From positions 1 to 35,777 of IMG/VR virus record IMGVR_UViG_3300036817_000152: 35,777 nucleotides of DNA. One strand, 5' to 3'. The notes below the pieces were generated by a model. It ran no database searches and was not told where the DNA came from. It saw only the letters and a list, made by a program, of their open reading frames with translations. This document shows positions 21,021 through 28,433 of this stretch, piece by piece. A program made the translations under genes and the position numbers. The stretch comes from a virus. Each line of letters begins with the position of its first letter. The stretch's first letter is position 1.

Positions 21021-21491
21021 GAGGAAGAGCTCCGCGCGCTCGTGGACTCAGTTGAAACCTGCCCAGAGGAGTTGCGGGCGGAACTCGAGGCGCGCATCGC
21101 CCGCTACGTGGGGGCCGAGATCGACAAGGTCGACCGCGTAGGGGCCGTGCTCTCCTCGCTGGACGGTGTAGCAGCGAACGCCCGAACCGAGATCGACCGG
21201 CTGCGTGCGCGGCAGCAGTCGGCCGAGCGCGCTCGCGCGCGTCTCGAGGATTACGTTCTGCGAGTGCTCCGCGAACGTGACGGCCAGCCGCTCAAAGGCC
21301 GCAACGTTACGCTTTCCGTGCGCCATAGCGAGGCGTTGATTGTCGACGATCCCGAAGCCGTGCCGGCGGAATGGAAACGCACCACGGTTGTGGTGGATGT
21401 CCCGAAAGATCCGCTGAAGAAGGCGATCAAGGCCGGGCAGGAGATCCCCGGCGCGCACATCGAACGCCGAGACAGCTTGCAAAGGAGATGA
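20991..21491 (+). CDS. Gp157-family protein (siphovirus Gp157-like)
   Basis: This is a 166-residue protein with start ATG 20991. Long coiled coil (WKIEEELRALVDSVETCPEE, then EIDRLRARQQSAERARARLE) and a conserved C-terminal unit: LRERDGQPLKGRNVTLSVRH, then VPAEWKRTTVVVDVPKDPLKKAIKAGQEIPGAHI. Members of this family lie next to phage recombination genes and have been linked to phage resistance in Streptococcus. Here it heads the Bet operon. Confidence 0.8.
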   Translation: MNDLEPLWKIEEELRALVDSVETCPEELRAELEARIARYVGAEIDKVDRVGAVLSSLDGVAANARTEIDRLRARQQSAERARARLEDYVLRVLRERDGQPLKGRNVTLSVRHSEALIVDDPEAVPAEWKRTTVVVDVPKDPLKKAIKAGQEIPGAHIERRDSLQRR

Positions 21492-21494
21492 GTT

Positions 21495-21737
21495 ATGACC
21501 GCCTATCTGGTTTTTGTGAAGGATACCAGCCGCTGGATTGATAGCCTGTGGCTGGCGTCGGCTTCCGCAGCCACTCGCGCAGGCCAGATCGAGCGCCTCG
21601 CGCAGTCCACGGCCACTGGAGTGAAGGCGTGGGTAGTTCCGATCGAGCTTGAGGATGGGCGCCTGGTGGAACCCGATGAGGGCAATCCGGCCTATGCGTC
21701 CCACCATGATGAGGTTCCCTCGGAGGCCACGCGATAA
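21495..21737 (+). CDS. Hypothetical protein, 80 aa
   Basis: ATG 21495 has AAAGGAGA upstream. The product begins MTAYLVFVKDTSRWIDSLWL, has an Ala-rich helix and a short strand (VKAWVVPIELEDGRLV), and ends in an acidic tail. No family recognised. It is in the same rightward operon as Gp157 and Bet. Confidence 0.6.
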   Translation: MTAYLVFVKDTSRWIDSLWLASASAATRAGQIERLAQSTATGVKAWVVPIELEDGRLVEPDEGNPAYASHHDEVPSEATR

Positions 21738-21753
21738 ATGCAGGAGGTAAGTC

Positions 21754-22023
21754 ATGGAAAGCATGCGCGAAATTCTGGGCGGCCAGAAGATGCAAATCAT
21801 CGAGCAACTCAACGAGGATCTGCGGCACGCCCACCGCATCATCGACGATCTGCTGCGCGCGGCCGGCCATCCGGGAGTTTGCTTTTCCTGCGCCCGGCCG
21901 GTCGTGCGCATGGGGAGCCTTGGATTGACGGAGAAGGTCTATAACTATAACGGCGAGCCGCACCACTGCCCACTCCTGGAATACGGAAGGCGCATAGAGC
22001 CGGGAGAGGTGCCGCATGAGTGA
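21754..22023 (+). CDS. Small protein with CxxC pair, 89 aa
   Basis: ATG 21754 follows AGGAGG. A helical N-terminus (GQKMQIIEQLNEDLRHAHRI, then IDDLL) leads to CFSCARPVV and a later single Cys (HHCPLLEYG), perhaps half a zinc site. It overlaps Bet by 8 bp. Function unknown. Confidence 0.65.
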   Translation: MESMREILGGQKMQIIEQLNEDLRHAHRIIDDLLRAAGHPGVCFSCARPVVRMGSLGLTEKVYNYNGEPHHCPLLEYGRRIEPGEVPHE

Positions 22024-22819
22024 CGGCGCAGTCGCCATCCCGCAGCCCGAATACAGCCGCGAACAGGTCGAACTGCTCAAGCGCACCGTGTGCAAGGGCG
22101 CGACCGATGACGAGCTGCGCCTGTTTATCAATACCTGCCGGCGTACCGGACTCGATCCGTTCGCCCGCCAGATCTACGCGATCAAGCGCTGGGACACGCG
22201 TGAAAAACGCGAGATCATCCAGGCCCAGACCTCCATCGACGGGTTTCGTCTCATCGCCGACCGCAGCGGCAAGTACCAGGGGCAGCTGGGTCCGTTCTGG
22301 TGCGGCTTCGACGGCGTCTGGCGCGACGTCTGGATCGATGACGAAGACCAGCCGGTCGCAGCCCGCGTAGGCGTTCTGAAAACCGGTTGCACCGAGCCGT
22401 TCTGGAGCGTCGCCAAGTATTCCGAATACGTGCAGGTCGACAGGGACGGCAACGCCATTGCCATGTGGCGCAAGATGCCGGCGAACCAACTCGCGAAATG
22501 TGCGGAATCGCTCAGCCTGCGCAAAGCGTTCCCGCAGGAGATGAGCGGCCTCTACACGGGCGATGAGTTGCCAGCGCCCGAACCCGCAGCGGAAAAACCG
22601 TGGCGCACATTCCGGGAGATGCTGGCCGTGTTCGCCGAAGCGAAGGCGCAGTTGGGTCCGGACCGCGAGAATGTCTATTACGGACACCTTCAGATGGCTG
22701 GCGTCAAGCACGCCAATGAATTCAAGGATTCGGCGAAAGCCCTGGCTTGCTATGGCCGATTGCAGGAGGCCATCGAAAATTTTCCGCAGGCAGTCGAGGA
22801 CAACCCGACGACGAGTTGA
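22016..22819 (+). CDS. bet: Single-strand annealing recombinase, Bet/RecT family
   Basis: This is a 267-residue protein. The N-terminal two thirds match the Bet/Red-beta branch of RecT: TVCKGATDDELRLFINTC, RRTGLDPFARQIYAIKRWD, IIQAQTSIDGFRLIADRSG, YQGQLGPFWCG, WRKMPANQLAKCAESLSLRK, AFPQEMSGLYTGDEL. It would anneal complementary strands in recombination and replication repair. No lambda Exo-type partner is next to it, but a VRR-NUC nuclease lies at 26434. The C-terminal 70 residues are variable. Confidence 0.9.
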   Translation: MSDGAVAIPQPEYSREQVELLKRTVCKGATDDELRLFINTCRRTGLDPFARQIYAIKRWDTREKREIIQAQTSIDGFRLIADRSGKYQGQLGPFWCGFDGVWRDVWIDDEDQPVAARVGVLKTGCTEPFWSVAKYSEYVQVDRDGNAIAMWRKMPANQLAKCAESLSLRKAFPQEMSGLYTGDELPAPEPAAEKPWRTFREMLAVFAEAKAQLGPDRENVYYGHLQMAGVKHANEFKDSAKALACYGRLQEAIENFPQAVEDNPTTS

Positions 22820-22968
22820 CCCTCGGCTGCGCAGTCTGCGGCTCATCGCATATCGAAGGGATGGATGATTGGGGACCGACCGGAGTGGTCGCCCCCGACG
22901 GGGGAGCCGAATACAGGTCCTGGACGGGCTACCGTTGTCTGGAGTGCGGAGTGATCGAGGAATTATGA
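22816..22968 (+). CDS. Small zinc-ribbon protein, 50 aa
   Basis: I set the start at TTG 22816, overlapping the Bet stop (TTGA), because the conserved part begins right after. The CAVC near the N-terminus and CLEC near the C-terminus make a Cx2C...Cx2C zinc ribbon. Stop at TGA 22966-22968 overlaps the next ATG. No clear ribosome site, so the exact start is uncertain. Confidence 0.55.
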   Translation: MTLGCAVCGSSHIEGMDDWGPTGVVAPDGGAEYRSWTGYRCLECGVIEEL

Positions 22969-23108
22969 TCGACTGGCTGATCCTTCTCGCAGGCGCCGCG
23001 ATTGCGGCAGTGCTGAGCTACCGGTGGCGGCTCATCCGGAGCCGGCGCCGCGCCCGTGGCCAGTTGCGGCATATCACAGGAGCCGAGCAATGGTGGGGAA
23101 AACGGTGA
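22965..23108 (+). CDS. Small single-pass membrane protein, 47 aa
   Basis: ATG 22965 overlaps the zinc-ribbon stop. One membrane helix (WLILLAGAAIAAVLSY) is followed by a very basic segment (RWRLIRSRRRARGQL), consistent with the N-terminus outside and the basic tail in the cytoplasm. Function unknown. Confidence 0.55.
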   Translation: MIDWLILLAGAAIAAVLSYRWRLIRSRRRARGQLRHITGAEQWWGKR

Positions 23109-23284
23109 TCCAGACTTGGCATGACCATGTCAGAGAGGCGGAACGCCTGCTGGCGCTAAGTCAGGCACCGAAAGGCGATCGAGCGAAGGCAATGTCACAT
23201 CTGTACGAAGCGATGGTCGAGATCACCCAGGCCTTGCAGAAGTTGGAGGCGGCCGGTGATTTCTGGAAGCGGCCCGGAGCGTGA
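23090..23284 (+). CDS. Small helical protein, 64 aa
   Basis: ATG 23090 has AGGAG seven bases upstream and overlaps the end of the previous gene. The product is a helical hairpin (HDHVREAERLLALSQ, KAMSHLYEAMVEITQALQKL). GTGA at its stop can start the next gene. No family recognised. Confidence 0.6.
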   Translation: MVGKTVIQTWHDHVREAERLLALSQAPKGDRAKAMSHLYEAMVEITQALQKLEAAGDFWKRPGA

Positions 23285-23988
23285 ACTCCGGGCCAACACA
23301 TCAACTGCTATATCAACCTGAGATCAATCAAATTATGCAACGGTTTTTAATCACACTGAAGGGCATCTCGCCCTTGCTGCAGAACGCCATGACCGAAAAC
23401 GATTTGGGATCGCTGCGCGACAAGACGAAAAAACAGTCGAAGAGCGCGGCCAAGCTCACGATGGAAGAAGAGGCCAAGCTCGGCATTCATTACAACCGGG
23501 CAGGCCAGGCTTGTATCCCGAACGACATGCTCATGGCCGCGCTGATCAACGCGGGAGTCTTCATCCGCCTAGACCAAAAGCGGCAACTTTCGACTAAGGA
23601 ATCTTCGCTGCTTCCAGGCCTGCTGTTTCTAGAGGACGACAACTGGCCCCTCCTTCTACCAGGAGACGGCGAAGAGGCCCGCTGGGGCTTTGCGCCGTGG
23701 CGCTATGCCACGCACCGGGGGCGCAACCCCAACGGAGGCGAAGCCGTGTGCATCGTGAGGCCCATGTTCGAGTTGTGGGCCATCACGCTCACGGCGCTGT
23801 TGGATATCGATGAACTGCCGGAAGATACGTTTCTGCGTTTGTTCACGCTGGCGGGCACGCGCATGGGCTTGGGAGACTTCCGGCCGCAGCGCAAAGGGCG
23901 GTTTGGGATGTTTGCGATTACGCGATGGGAAAAGACCGCCGGCCCGATCGATTTAATGCCGGCGCCCAAAATGATCACAGCGGCCTGA
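23281..23988 (+). CDS. Conserved phage protein with possible RAMP/Cas7-like fold
   Basis: GTG 23281 overlaps the previous stop; ATG 23335 is an alternative and the conserved part begins there (MQRFLITLKGISPLLQNAM). The pattern of an opening strand, CIPNDMLMAALINAGVF, a central beta region (VRPMFELWAITLTALLDIDE) and a late GTRMGLGDFRPQRKGRFGMF resembles a widespread phage family near recombination genes. The Gly-rich GLGDxRP block and strand order remind me of RAMP proteins such as Cas7. Together with Bet this suggests single-strand nucleic-acid binding. That is inference. Confidence 0.65.
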   Translation: MNSGPTHQLLYQPEINQIMQRFLITLKGISPLLQNAMTENDLGSLRDKTKKQSKSAAKLTMEEEAKLGIHYNRAGQACIPNDMLMAALINAGVFIRLDQKRQLSTKESSLLPGLLFLEDDNWPLLLPGDGEEARWGFAPWRYATHRGRNPNGGEAVCIVRPMFELWAITLTALLDIDELPEDTFLRLFTLAGTRMGLGDFRPQRKGRFGMFAITRWEKTAGPIDLMPAPKMITAA

Positions 23989-24258
23989 TGCCGTGACGTT
24001 GGGTCGGGTCCGGTTACGTGTGGCAAGGCAACGCACTGTCTGGTCGCGTGGGGTTTGGTTTCGTAGCGCGCAGTACGGTCTGGTCCGGTTCCGTGGCGTG
24101 CGACGGGGTCAGGTCCGGTCGAGTTAGGCTGGGTCCGGTAAGGCGGGGTATGGTCTCGTCGCCTAAGGTCTGGTATGGCGTGGCACGGTTAGGTCGCGTG
24201 GGGCCCTGTCCGGTGCGGTTCGGCTAGGCACCGTAACGTAAGGTGATGTCCAGCAGAG
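23989..24258 (+). repeat. 54-unit degenerate pentanucleotide array (YNNSG)
   Basis: From the base after the preceding stop, the sequence splits without slip into 54 five-base units. Position 1 is T (41) or C (13) in all 54; position 5 is G in 52; position 4 is G in 33 and C in 14; positions 2-3 are free. Typical units are tccgg, tctgg, taagg. No indel breaks the phase over 270 bp. The period of five is not a multiple of three, so it is not coding constraint. Nothing else lies between the RAMP-like gene and the ribosome site of the HTH gene. Confidence 0.9.
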
Positions 24259-24279
24259 AACAAGAAGGAGGAATCGTAA

Positions 24280-24528
24280 ATGATAACGCCTGCGACCGAG
24301 CAGCATTACACTACGCGGCAGGTGGCGGAGATGTGGGGCATCAGCGAGCAGACCGTGGTGCGGATCTTTCAGGATGAAGAAGGCGTGCTCAAGCTGTCGA
24401 TGCCGCGCGGCCTCACGGCGAAGCGCGCGGCGCGCGTTTCGCTACGCATCCCGGCGTCGGTGCTTAAGCGGGTCCACGAGCAGCGGTCGGCCGGCTGGAG
24501 CAGTAAAATCCAACTTCGCCACGGCTGA
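24280..24528 (+). CDS. HTH (excisionase / MerR-like) DNA-binding protein
   Basis: ATG 24280 has AAGGAGG at 24265-24271. The 82-residue protein has YTTRQVAEMWGISEQTVVRI (helix-turn-helix of the excisionase/HTH_17 class), a wing (EEGVLKLSMPRG) and a basic C-terminal helical part. It converges with the integrase and overlaps its last 87 bp, the usual partner position for a recombination directionality factor. Regulatory function alone is also possible. Confidence 0.7.
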   Translation: MITPATEQHYTTRQVAEMWGISEQTVVRIFQDEEGVLKLSMPRGLTAKRAARVSLRIPASVLKRVHEQRSAGWSSKIQLRHG

Positions 24529-25623
24529 ATCGAGGAGAGCTTGGTGGGCGGCAACAAAATGTGCGTAATGTTTTTCAGTCGTTTGGACGGACTTATGACC
24601 CAACAATTTCTGCACAGTCCGAATATCGGCCCCCTGGGTGAGCAACTCGACCGCGAAGGTATCACGGAAGCGGTGCGGGTGGAGATGCGCGACGCCCGCC
24701 CGCCGGCCCAGGCGCTCGATCGTGCGCCAGACCGTCTGGATGGCCCCGCGCGGGCTGCCGTTGCCCGACCAGAAAAAATACGTAGGGTTGCCGTCGGGCG
24801 CGGGCAGAGCTTCGAGCGCGCGGCGGGCGTCGGCATTCAGAAGCAGCTTGATGGGCACGCCGTTTTTCTGGATGCGCAAGGTGAGGTGGTCGCCTTGGAG
24901 CCGGTCGCGGCGCAAGGTCGCGACGTCGCTTACGCGCAAGCCGGTGTAGGTCAGTGTGAGCACCAGTGCGCGGGCGCGGCGGCGCGCTTCCGGCGTGAAG
25001 GTGTAGCGGTACTCGCGCGCGAGGTCGGTGGCCGCGAGAATGCGGTCGACTTCCTCGCGTGTGAGCGGCTGGGTCACCAGCTCTTCGATCCGCGGCAGGG
25101 GAATGGACTTGGCGGGGTTCGATTGGAGGCCCCATGTTTCCCTGTAGCGGAGAACCCAGGCGAAGAGCGTGCGCAGATGCTTCAACTCATTGCGGCGGGA
25201 GCCGGGGGAGATCGGGCGCTGGCTGATGTGGGCCTCGAGCGCCTCCCTGTCGATTCCGGCAAGCGGACGGGCGAGGAGCGTTTCGGGAAGGTTCTGGAAG
25301 GTCTGCTGGTAGGTGCGCTGGCTGGCCGGCTTGAGATTCAGGTCCTGGCGCGAGACCCGAAACTCGCAGACGGCCTGGGCGAACGTGACGGCCTTGACGC
25401 GGACGGCCTCGGGTGCGGCGACGAGCTGCTCGAGGCGGCGCAGGGCACGCGCCCAGTCGGAGGTGCCGAGCGAGCGGATGAGGCGGTGGCCGTTTATCAT
25501 GCCGTCCACCCAAATGGGGCAAAGGCAAAGCGTAAAATTGCGGCCCTTAGCGCGGTGGGGGCAGGCCTTGACGTGCCGCCGGCAGGGGAACAGTCCCTTG
25601 TTTCGGGGTGCGGAGTTGAGCAT
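24442..25623 (-). CDS. Tyrosine recombinase (phage integrase)
   Basis: This is a 393-residue protein. An N-terminal Cys/His-rich start (CRRHVKACPHRAKGR..CLCPIWV) resembles the arm or zinc-binding start seen in some soil-phage integrases. Residues about 78-165 are the SAM-like core-binding domain. The catalytic domain has Arg230 (TYTGLRVSDV), Lys253, His317-x-x-Arg320 (HPHRFRDTF), His343 (LLGHKS) and Tyr353 (TEKHYAH). It would integrate the phage DNA. ATG 25623 has no good ribosome site. Confidence 0.9.
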   Translation of the reverse strand: MLNSAPRNKGLFPCRRHVKACPHRAKGRNFTLCLCPIWVDGMINGHRLIRSLGTSDWARALRRLEQLVAAPEAVRVKAVTFAQAVCEFRVSRQDLNLKPASQRTYQQTFQNLPETLLARPLAGIDREALEAHISQRPISPGSRRNELKHLRTLFAWVLRYRETWGLQSNPAKSIPLPRIEELVTQPLTREEVDRILAATDLAREYRYTFTPEARRRARALVLTLTYTGLRVSDVATLRRDRLQGDHLTLRIQKNGVPIKLLLNADARRALEALPAPDGNPTYFFWSGNGSPRGAIQTVWRTIERLGRRAGVAHLHPHRFRDTFAVELLTQGADIRTVQKLLGHKSVQTTEKHYAHFVAAHQALLDSAVAKLDFTAPAGRPLLVDPLKHRRRDA

Positions 25624-25850
25624 ATATCAGGAATGGTAGCATTTTACGTAACGCGGATTGTCACGCAGCGCAAAGAGCTGCCACAACTTATTGATTATAA
25701 AGGTAAATTAGTTAGGGAGGAAAATCGTGGAGATGTAATCAGCCTCCTTTTTGACCTACAACTTATTGATCATACGCTCTCCCCTAGCCTCCTGAACTAC
25801 CCAAAAGAAGCGTTTTGTCACGCGTGTGACAAGGAAATTCGGAGGTTGCG
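25624..25850. promoter_or_regulatory. Integrase upstream / replication control region with direct and inverted repeats
   Basis: AT-richer DNA between the integrase and the replication genes. The 13-mer acaacttattgat occurs at 25683-25695 and 25758-25770 as a direct repeat. TTGTCAC-GCGT-GTGACAA (25815-25832) is an inverted repeat 19 bp before ATG 25851, and ATTGTCACG at about 25657-25665 is another half site. These could be the attachment-site arm sites, operators or origin elements. The TGTCAC motif recurs beyond the primase (28448-28567). I cannot identify an att core. Confidence 0.5.
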
Positions 25851-26183
25851 ATGATCTGCCCTGACTGCCGCAACCAGATCCCGCACAAAGATCTGCTGTG
25901 TCCCTCCTGCACCGAGCGCAGCTCGCAGAAGCTTTACCTCGAGCATCAGCGCGGCTTCCTGCCGGGCATCCTCGATGGTGTCTATAAGCTGACCCTCGCC
26001 AAGCCGGCCGCTGACCGCACCTGGCATATCCGGCTGGTAGGCGATGCCGGGCATGCCTGGTGCGGAGAGGAGATCAGCCCGCAGTGGAAACACCGCCGCT
26101 ACGTCCGGCTCACTGAGGATCGCGCGAATCTTTGCCCCCGCTGCACGGAAATCTTCGAGCGGATGGTGAAGGAGGTGGCGTAA
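25851..26183 (+). CDS. Zinc-ribbon protein, 110 aa
   Basis: ATG 25851 follows GGAGG. CPDC near residue 3 and CPSC at about 17-20 form a zinc ribbon; a second cluster (WCGEE, LCPRCTEI) lies near the C-terminus. The middle is a compact strand-rich part. Proteins of this type precede primases in many phage replication modules. Specific role unknown. Confidence 0.7.
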   Translation: MICPDCRNQIPHKDLLCPSCTERSSQKLYLEHQRGFLPGILDGVYKLTLAKPAADRTWHIRLVGDAGHAWCGEEISPQWKHRRYVRLTEDRANLCPRCTEIFERMVKEVA

Positions 26184-26434
26184 TGCGCGCTCTCAGCGTC
26201 CGCCAAGCGGCCCGCTGCGAAACCGCGTTTTTCGACAAATGCCACTGCCGCTGCGGCGGTAAGTTTCACGGTGCGCGCCGGGTGCTCGACGCGGACCGCG
26301 AGCGGTTCGAGCAATTGCCCGAAGACGATCCGCACCACGTGCGCTCGAAACCGGAGAAGAAGCAGCGCACGGGAATCGTTCGCGAGTGGGCCAAACAACT
26401 GGCGCAACGCCATCTCTGGGAGGAGCAGCCCTGA
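26183..26434 (+). CDS. Small Cys-rich protein upstream of the nuclease
   Basis: ATG 26183 overlaps the previous stop as TAATG. The 83-residue protein has CHCRCGGKFHG and EQLPEDDPHHV, a pattern seen in several phage replication modules. The Cys and His residues suggest metal binding. The C-terminus is a short basic helix (TGIVREWAKQLAQR). Function unknown. Confidence 0.7.
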   Translation: MRALSVRQAARCETAFFDKCHCRCGGKFHGARRVLDADRERFEQLPEDDPHHVRSKPEKKQRTGIVREWAKQLAQRHLWEEQP

Positions 26435-26814
26435 TGGACGACGAATTCCGCTTGCGTCCGCAGGAGTTCAAGCTCGCCGAGAGCGACGTGGTGCGCACAT
26501 CGCTTGAAATGCTGCGCTGGCACGGCTACTATCCGCTGCGTCTGCAGTGCGGCAAATTCATCCTACCCGACCGGGCGGTAGTGGAGGCCTGCCACCGGGT
26601 GCGGGTCCCCATCCGCTGGATGGAGGGCAATGTGGCCGGCACGCCCGATTATGCGCTGCCGCGTCTTTTTTTCGAATTCAAGCGCCCCGGGGGCAAGCTG
26701 CGCACAGCGCAGGAGGCGAAGATCGCCGAGCTGGCCGAGCGCTCGATCGAAACCCTGATCATCAGCGATCCGGACGAGTTGGCCCGGTGGCTCGCCCGCA
26801 ACCCGAGGCCTTGA
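26434..26814 (+). CDS. VRR-NUC domain nuclease
   Basis: The start is ATG 26434 (TGATG). The 126-residue protein is a stand-alone VRR-NUC of the PD-(D/E)xK superfamily: after a helix (RTSLEMLRWHGYYPLRL), GTPDYALPRLFFEFKRPGG holds the acidic Asp and the ExK pair, followed by RTAQEAKIAELAERSIET. It may process branched or recombination intermediates together with Bet. It overlaps the primase as TGATG. Confidence 0.85.
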   Translation: MDDEFRLRPQEFKLAESDVVRTSLEMLRWHGYYPLRLQCGKFILPDRAVVEACHRVRVPIRWMEGNVAGTPDYALPRLFFEFKRPGGKLRTAQEAKIAELAERSIETLIISDPDELARWLARNPRP

Positions 26815-28433
26815 TGAAATTGCAATACCTCGAGATTCCTGAGGAACTACGCGCCCTTGCCAATTGGATCGTATGGCGGATCGAGAAACGCGCCACCAAA
26901 AACGGCACGGTTCGCGAAACCAAAGTTCCGTACTGCGCCCGCTCGAACAGGATGGCGAAGTCCAATGAGCGCGACACATGGTCCGGCTTTGAGGATGCCG
27001 TGGCCGCTCTCAAGCGGGGCTATACGGGCCTGGGATTTTGCCTGACACCGCCCTACGTAGGCGTGGATCTCGACGGCTGCCGCGTCCAGGGCGGCGAGGA
27101 GCCATGGGCCGCGGAGATCATCCGCGAACTCGACAGCTATTCCGAACTCTCTCCGTCCGAAAAGGGCGTCCATGTGATCGCGAAAGGCATTCTCCCGGAT
27201 GGTCCGCGCCAGAAATCCCTCGAGGGCGAGCACCACGGAGTGGGATTGTATGATGCCGCGCGCGGCCGTTATCTGACCATGACCGGTTGCCGAATCCGCG
27301 GCGGTGGGATCATCCCCGAGCGCACCGCGGAATTGCAGCGCATCCACGCGCGGCTGTTCCCGCCGAAGGCGAAACCGCAGCCCAAGGCTAAGCCCAGCTT
27401 CGCAAACGATGACGAGTTAATCACACGCGCGCGCCAGGCCAACGACGGTGGCAAGTTCGGGCGGCTCTGGGACGGTCGCTGGGAAGGCGAATATACATCC
27501 CAAAGTGAAGCCGATCTCGCGTTGTGCATGAAACTCGTGTTCTGGACCGGGAGAGACGCCGGCCGCATCGATGCGCTGTTCCGCCGGTCGGGGTTGATGC
27601 GCGACAAGTGGGACCGCAGCGATTACCGCGAGGCCACTATCGCCAAGGCCCTCGACGAGGTCGCAGAAACCTGGAAACCACGCGGCCCCGATCAACGATC
27701 CTTTGCCGCGCCCGTACAGGTCGACCGAGTCACACCCACGCTCGAGTTACTCAACGCCTGTTTGGTGTTCGACGGACGCATCCAGTTCACAGCCGTGAGA
27801 AGGCGCGGTCCCATGATCATCGCTGAATTTGGCGACGGAGCCGAGGCCATCTGGCATTCGATGACGGATCTTATGAGTTTTGCCCGGTCACAAGCGATTC
27901 TCGCGGAAGCCACCCAGACGCTGATTCCCACACCGCCGCGGCGCTCTACCAAAGCCGTATGGGAGCCAGCCGTGCAATGGATCTTACGGCTGGCCGGCAA
28001 TGACCGGATCAACACGACGGATGCCCTGCGCGAAGAGTTCCGAACTATCATTTACTCGACCTGGAAGAAGGCCAAATGCCCGCATACGATGACCGACCAG
28101 GACAGGGAGTCCGATACGCTGTTCTTTCAATTCCTCCAGGAATGCCTGGAACACCGGCGCGATCCGTCAGCGACGCAGCCGCCACGTTGTTGCGTCTGGC
28201 ACGACGGGGAAAACTGCTATGTCCACCAGCCATCGCTCATCGATTGGCTGAGCACACCATCTGGACGCCACAAGCAGTACGACTGGGGTGACGTGCGCAA
28301 TGCGCTTCTCTTGCTCGATTTTGTGCCGGAGCAAGTACATCGTTCGATCAACAGGCAAAACGTGAACGTCCGGCTATGGCGTGGACCTCTGGATTTATTA
28401 GTGGATGACGAAGGCCAAGATAGTGGAATGTGA
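26814..28433 (+). CDS. Primase-polymerase, NrS-1-type (archaeo-eukaryotic primase superfamily)
   Basis: This is a 539-residue protein. ATG 26814 follows TGA of the nuclease. Residues 1-190 match the AEP fold: KVPYC, TWSGFEDAVAALKRGYTGLG, YVGVDLDGCR (Asp85, Asp87 metal ligands), ELSPSEKGVHVIAKG (His120) and YLTMTG. Residues about 196-290 form the helix-bundle domain of NrS-1 polymerases (SQSEADLALCMKLVFWTGRD, RIDALFRRSGLMRDKWDRSD, YREATIAKAL). The C-terminal 240 residues have no Walker box or helicase motif. It is probably the phage initiator polymerase/primase, with the host supplying the helicase. Confidence 0.85.
   Translation: MKLQYLEIPEELRALANWIVWRIEKRATKNGTVRETKVPYCARSNRMAKSNERDTWSGFEDAVAALKRGYTGLGFCLTPPYVGVDLDGCRVQGGEEPWAAEIIRELDSYSELSPSEKGVHVIAKGILPDGPRQKSLEGEHHGVGLYDAARGRYLTMTGCRIRGGGIIPERTAELQRIHARLFPPKAKPQPKAKPSFANDDELITRARQANDGGKFGRLWDGRWEGEYTSQSEADLALCMKLVFWTGRDAGRIDALFRRSGLMRDKWDRSDYREATIAKALDEVAETWKPRGPDQRSFAAPVQVDRVTPTLELLNACLVFDGRIQFTAVRRRGPMIIAEFGDGAEAIWHSMTDLMSFARSQAILAEATQTLIPTPPRRSTKAVWEPAVQWILRLAGNDRINTTDALREEFRTIIYSTWKKAKCPHTMTDQDRESDTLFFQFLQECLEHRRDPSATQPPRCCVWHDGENCYVHQPSLIDWLSTPSGRHKQYDWGDVRNALLLLDFVPEQVHRSINRQNVNVRLWRGPLDLLVDDEGQDSGM

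Noticed and set aside
24018-24227. 70-codon open frame across the pentanucleotide array
   Set aside because: The period of five explains the lack of stops; there is no ribosome site and no protein-like composition.
24541-25854. 437-codon frame opposite the integrase
   Set aside because: It is antisense to a clearly conserved integrase with all catalytic residues; GC-rich antisense frames are often open.
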